A DNA stretch of 64,000 nt from assembly GCF_006494815.1 (NCBI RefSeq), contig NZ_CP041091.1, positions 2,866,501 through 2,930,500 on the forward strand, in the 5' to 3' direction. Positions 61,326 through 64,000 of this stretch are shown in pieces. The first letter of the stretch is position 1; the number at the start of each line of letters is the position of its first letter. Made by a program: the position numbers and the translations under genes. Under the pieces are notes generated by a model. That model had not been told where the DNA came from. It saw nothing but the letters and a program-made list of their open reading frames with translations, and did no database searches. This stretch comes from Nocardioides sambongensis. Its GTDB lineage: Bacteria; Actinomycetota; Actinomycetes; Propionibacteriales; Nocardioidaceae.

Positions 61326-62683
61326 TGGCGCGGAAGATCCGCTCGAGGATGTCCAGACCCTCGTCGAGCAGGTGGTCCGGGATCGAGAGCGGCGGCAGGA
61401 ACCGCAGCACGTTGCCCCAGGTGCCGCAGGTGAGCACGATCAGCCCCTCGGCGTGCGCGGCGGCGGCGACTTGGGCGGTGAGCGCGGCGTCGGGCTCGGT
61501 GGTGCCCGGACGGACCAGCTCGACGGCGATCATCGCGCCGCGTCCCCGGACGTCGCCGACCCGGGCGTCGCCCTGCTGCAGCGCGCGCAGCCGGGGGACC
61601 ATCGTGGCCTCGATCGCGCGGGCGCGCTCGACCAGACCGTCCTCCTCGACCGCGTCCAGCACGGCCAGCGCGGCGGCGCAGGCGACCGGGTTGCCGCCGT
61701 AGGTGCCGCCGAGTCCGCCGGTGTGCGGCGCGTCCATGACCTCGGCGCGGCCGGTGACCGCGGAGAGGGGCATGCCGCCGGCCAGACCCTTCGCGGTGAC
61801 GATCAGGTCCGGCATGACCTCCTCGTGCTCGCAGGCGAAGAGTGCCCCGGTCCGGGCGACGCCGGTCTGCACCTCGTCGGCGACGAAGACCACGCCGTGG
61901 TCGCGGCACCACGCGGCCATCGCGGCGAGGAAGCCGGGTGCCGGCACGACGAAGCCTCCCTCCCCCTGGATCGGCTCGATCACCACGGCGGCGGTGTTGG
62001 TGGCGCCGACCTGCTTGTCGATGGTGTCGATCGCCCGTGCCGCCGCCGCGGCGCCGTCCAGGCCGCCGTCGCGGAACGGGTAGGACAGCGGGGCCCGGTA
62101 GACCTCGCCGGCGAACGGCCCGAAGCCGTGCTTGTAGGGCATGTTCTTGGCGGTCATCGCCATGGTGAGGTTGGTCCGGCCGTGATAGGCGTGGTCGAAG
62201 ACCACGACCGCCTGGCGGCCGGTGTGGGCGCGGGCGATCTTGACCGCGTTCTCCACCGCCTCGGCCCCGGAGTTGAAGAGCACGGTGCGCTTCTCGTGGT
62301 CGCCGGGGGTGATCGCGTTGAGCCGCTCTGCGACCCGGAGGTAGCCGTCGTAGGGGGTGACCATGAAGCAGGTGTGGGTGAACGCGGCGACCTGCTCGGC
62401 GACGGCCGCCACCACGCGCGGGTTGCTGTTGCCGACCGTGGTCACCGCGATGCCGGAGCCGAAGTCGATCAGGGAGTTGCCGTCGACGTCGACGACCACA
62501 CCGCCCCGGAGGCGACGGTGTAGACCGGCAGCACCGTGCCGACGCCCGCGGAGACCGCCCGCTGCTTGCGCTCGTGCAGCTCGATCGAGCGAGGACCGGG
62601 GATCTCGGTGACCAGGCGTCGCTCCTGGGGAAGATCCGGGCCCCCAGGGCAACGGTGGTGGCGGTGTCGGCGTGGCTGGTCAT
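61318..62683 (-). CDS. gabT: 4-aminobutyrate aminotransferase (two frame breaks)
   Basis: A class III PLP aminotransferase of about 455 residues. The N-terminus is MTSHADTATTVALG, then QERRLVTEIPGPRSIELHERK and VLPVYTVAS. GGVVVDVDGNSLIDFGSGIAV, VLFNSGAEAVENAVKIAR, FDHAYHGRTNLTMAMT, FVADEVQTGVARTG and TAKGLAGGMPLSAV (PLP Lys) follow. Two single-base losses, at CCCCC 62641-62645 and CCCC 62504-62507, split the first 60 residues over three frames. ATG 62683 has TACCGT six bases upstream. It converts GABA to succinate semialdehyde for GabD. Confidence 0.9.
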
Positions 62684-62689
62684 GCCTCG

Positions 62690-62695
62690 ACGGTA
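62690..62695 (-). promoter_or_regulatory. -10 box (TACCGT) of gabT
   Basis: The minus strand has TACCGT, six bases, then ATG 62683; supports the true start and the two frame corrections. Confidence 0.6.
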
Positions 62696-62728
62696 GGGCG
62701 ACGCGCACGCCGGCGGCAGGGTCCGCTC

Positions 62729-62756
62729 TGCACAATTCATCTGCTCAGTCTGTGCA
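62729..62756. promoter_or_regulatory. Inverted repeat in the gabT/PucR divergent gap
   Basis: TGCACA (62729-62734) and TGTGCA (62751-62756) are inverted around 16 bases, midway between the two start codons. Position suits the operator of the divergent PucR regulator. Confidence 0.5.
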
Positions 62757-62759
62757 ACC

Positions 62760-64000
62760 ATGTCACCCATGGTCAGCCTGGTCGACGTGCTCGCGCTGCC
62801 GGCACTCGCGCTGCGCCCCACCCACGCCGTGGATCCGGACGCCGCGGTGCGCTGGGTCGCCACCAGCGAGCTCGACGACCCCGCGCCCTTCCTCGAGGGC
62901 GGCGAGCTGTTGCTCACCACGGGCCTCGCGGCGCGCGGATGGCGCCGCGAGTGGGACGGGTACGTCGAACGGCTGGTCGCCCGCGGCATCTGTGCGCTCG
63001 GCCTGGCCACCGGGCTCACCCACGCCCGCCCGCCCGTCGGGCTGGTCCGCGCCTGCGAGCGGCACCACCTGAACCTGATCGAGGTGCCGCACGACACTCC
63101 GTTCGTGGCGGTCAGCCGGGCGATCGCCGACCTGCTCGAGGAGGAGGACCGGCGGGAGGCGCGCGACGCGAGCAGGTATCAGCGCGAGCTGATCACCGCG
63201 GCACTGGACGCTCACGACGGCAGCGCCGTCCCCCGACGGCTGGCCGGCCTGCTGCGCGGAGCGGCGGCCGTGCTCGCACCCGACGGCACACTCCTGGTCG
63301 ACCCGTCCGGGCCGCGGTCGGACGACCTGGACCTGGCGAGCCTCACCGCCGAGCTGGCCCGGATCCGGCCACGGGGCCTGCGGGCCGCCTCCGCGGTGGC
63401 GACCTCGGACGCGGCGGTGGAGCTGCACCCGATCGGGGTGCGCACCCGCCCGTCGGCCTACCTCGCGGTGCTGCTGCCCGCCGGCGCCGGCGAGGCACGG
63501 CGCAGCGCGGTGCGCACCGCGGTCGCGCTGCTCGGGCTCGCCGGCGAGCGGGCCGCGGAGCGGCGCGACGCCGACCGGGCGTTGCGGGCCCGGGCGCTCG
63601 CGCTGTTCCTCGCCGGCGACTCCCACGGAGCCGTGCTCGTCCTCGGTGCGGCGTCCCGCCCGGTCGTCGTACCGGAGCGGGTGTGCGTGGTGCTGTCCCG
63701 GCCGAGCGTGGCGGCCGGGGCGGTCCGCACCGGGCTGAGCGACCTGCTCGAAGCCGTGGAGGACGACGGCCTGATGATCAGCGGCGAGGACGACGGCCTG
63801 GTGGCGCTGGTGGCTCCGGACCGCGCGGAGGCGCTCGCCGCCGACGCGGTGGCAGCCGGAGCGCGGGTCGGCATCGGCGAGCCGGTGGCGCTCGAGGATG
63901 TCGCGGCGGGACACCGGACCGCCGGCCATGCACTGGCCCGCACCGCGGACGGCGCGCCGGTGGTGGCCTGGGAGCAGGTGATGCACACCGGGATCCTCGG
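62760..64000 (+). CDS. PucR-family regulator of gab genes, 3' end outside window
   Basis: The frame from ATG 62760 (MSPMVSLVDVLALPALALRP; ATG 62769 is an alternative) stays open to the end of the window, over 410 codons. The N-terminal purine-catabolism-regulator domain is visible (ALRPTHAVDPDAAVRWVATSELDDPAPFLEGGELLLTTGLA). The helix-turn-helix expected at the C-terminus lies beyond. Divergent from gabT, it parallels the PucR-type GabR that activates gabTDP in Corynebacterium glutamicum, so control of GABA catabolism is the likely role. Confidence 0.9.
   Translation, partial: MSPMVSLVDVLALPALALRPTHAVDPDAAVRWVATSELDDPAPFLEGGELLLTTGLAARGWRREWDGYVERLVARGICALGLATGLTHARPPVGLVRACERHHLNLIEVPHDTPFVAVSRAIADLLEEEDRREARDASRYQRELITAALDAHDGSAVPRRLAGLLRGAAAVLAPDGTLLVDPSGPRSDDLDLASLTAELARIRPRGLRAASAVATSDAAVELHPIGVRTRPSAYLAVLLPAGAGEARRSAVRTAVALLGLAGERAAERRDADRALRARALALFLAGDSHGAVLVLGAASRPVVVPERVCVVLSRPSVAAGAVRTGLSDLLEAVEDDGLMISGEDDGLVALVAPDRAEALAADAVAAGARVGIGEPVALEDVAAGHRTAGHALARTADGAPVVAWEQVMHTGIL

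Overview
The window is very GC-rich (about 70% or more by eye), gene-dense and codes on both strands. Gene content points to an actinobacterium, most like Nocardioides: an HspR/HAIR-controlled dnaK operon, F420-dependent enzymes, KstR-like steroid-regulon operators, a FadE5-type acyl-CoA dehydrogenase, a DesA3-type desaturase with its reductase, and a bifunctional-type dCTP deaminase. There is no integrase, transposase, phage gene, CRISPR array or rRNA. One tRNA-Gly(CCC) is present. This looks like ordinary chromosome rather than an island.

Layout. 1-1.0 kb: 3' part of an unknown helical protein gene. 1.0-5.4 kb: dnaK-grpE-dnaJ-hspR on the minus strand behind a HAIR operator. 5.5-7.1 kb: aldo/keto reductase and an anchored acidic protein. 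7.2-10.3 kb: SnoaL-like protein and Ddn-like F420 enzyme, divergent from an LLM F420 enzyme and a DUF1214-like protein over a KstR-like operator. 10.3-15.8 kb: M28 lipoprotein peptidase, CapA-like lipoprotein, hydrolase, and a KstR-site-linked SDR-sulfotransferase pair. 15.9-17.9 kb: a three-gene operon resembling type VII secretion-associated genes. 18-26.7 kb: P450, giant LuxR regulator, nitroreductase-ABC exporter pair, PucR regulator. 26.9-31.1 kb: PHA synthase, PHA depolymerase-like hydrolase and a two-component system. 31.4-36.8 kb: cation/proton antiporter, ohr/ohrR, DUF1992, two overlapping CitE-like lyases and DUF1330. 36.9-43.1 kb: amidohydrolase, GDSL lipoprotein, PucR regulator divergent from ferredoxin reductase-desaturase. 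43.2-49.8 kb: enoyl-CoA hydratase, GGDEF/EAL protein, SDR, maleylpyruvate isomerase-like protein, small membrane protein. 49.9-57.1 kb: FadE5, Rrf2 regulator, P-loop/coiled-coil protein, ketosteroid isomerase-like protein with a third KstR-like site, DUF2461-TetR pair divergent from an MFS exporter, tRNA. 57.1-64 kb: GDSL hydrolase, dcd, iron-box-controlled siderophore-interacting protein, gabD, gabT and a divergent PucR regulator running off the end.

Three window-wide patterns stand out. (1) Ten otherwise well-preserved genes carry eleven frame breaks, each explained by one missing base, nearly always in a G/C run. This looks like consensus error more than gene decay. (2) Many genes have a TAnnnT-like -10 box 6-7 bases before the start codon, which implies leaderless transcription and was used to choose starts. 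(3) Intergenic gaps hold unusual repeats: two arrays of a 22-bp hairpin unit, two copies of a 61-bp inverted-repeat element, a pair of overlapping perfect palindromes, and an 18-bp duplication of the tRNA 3' end.
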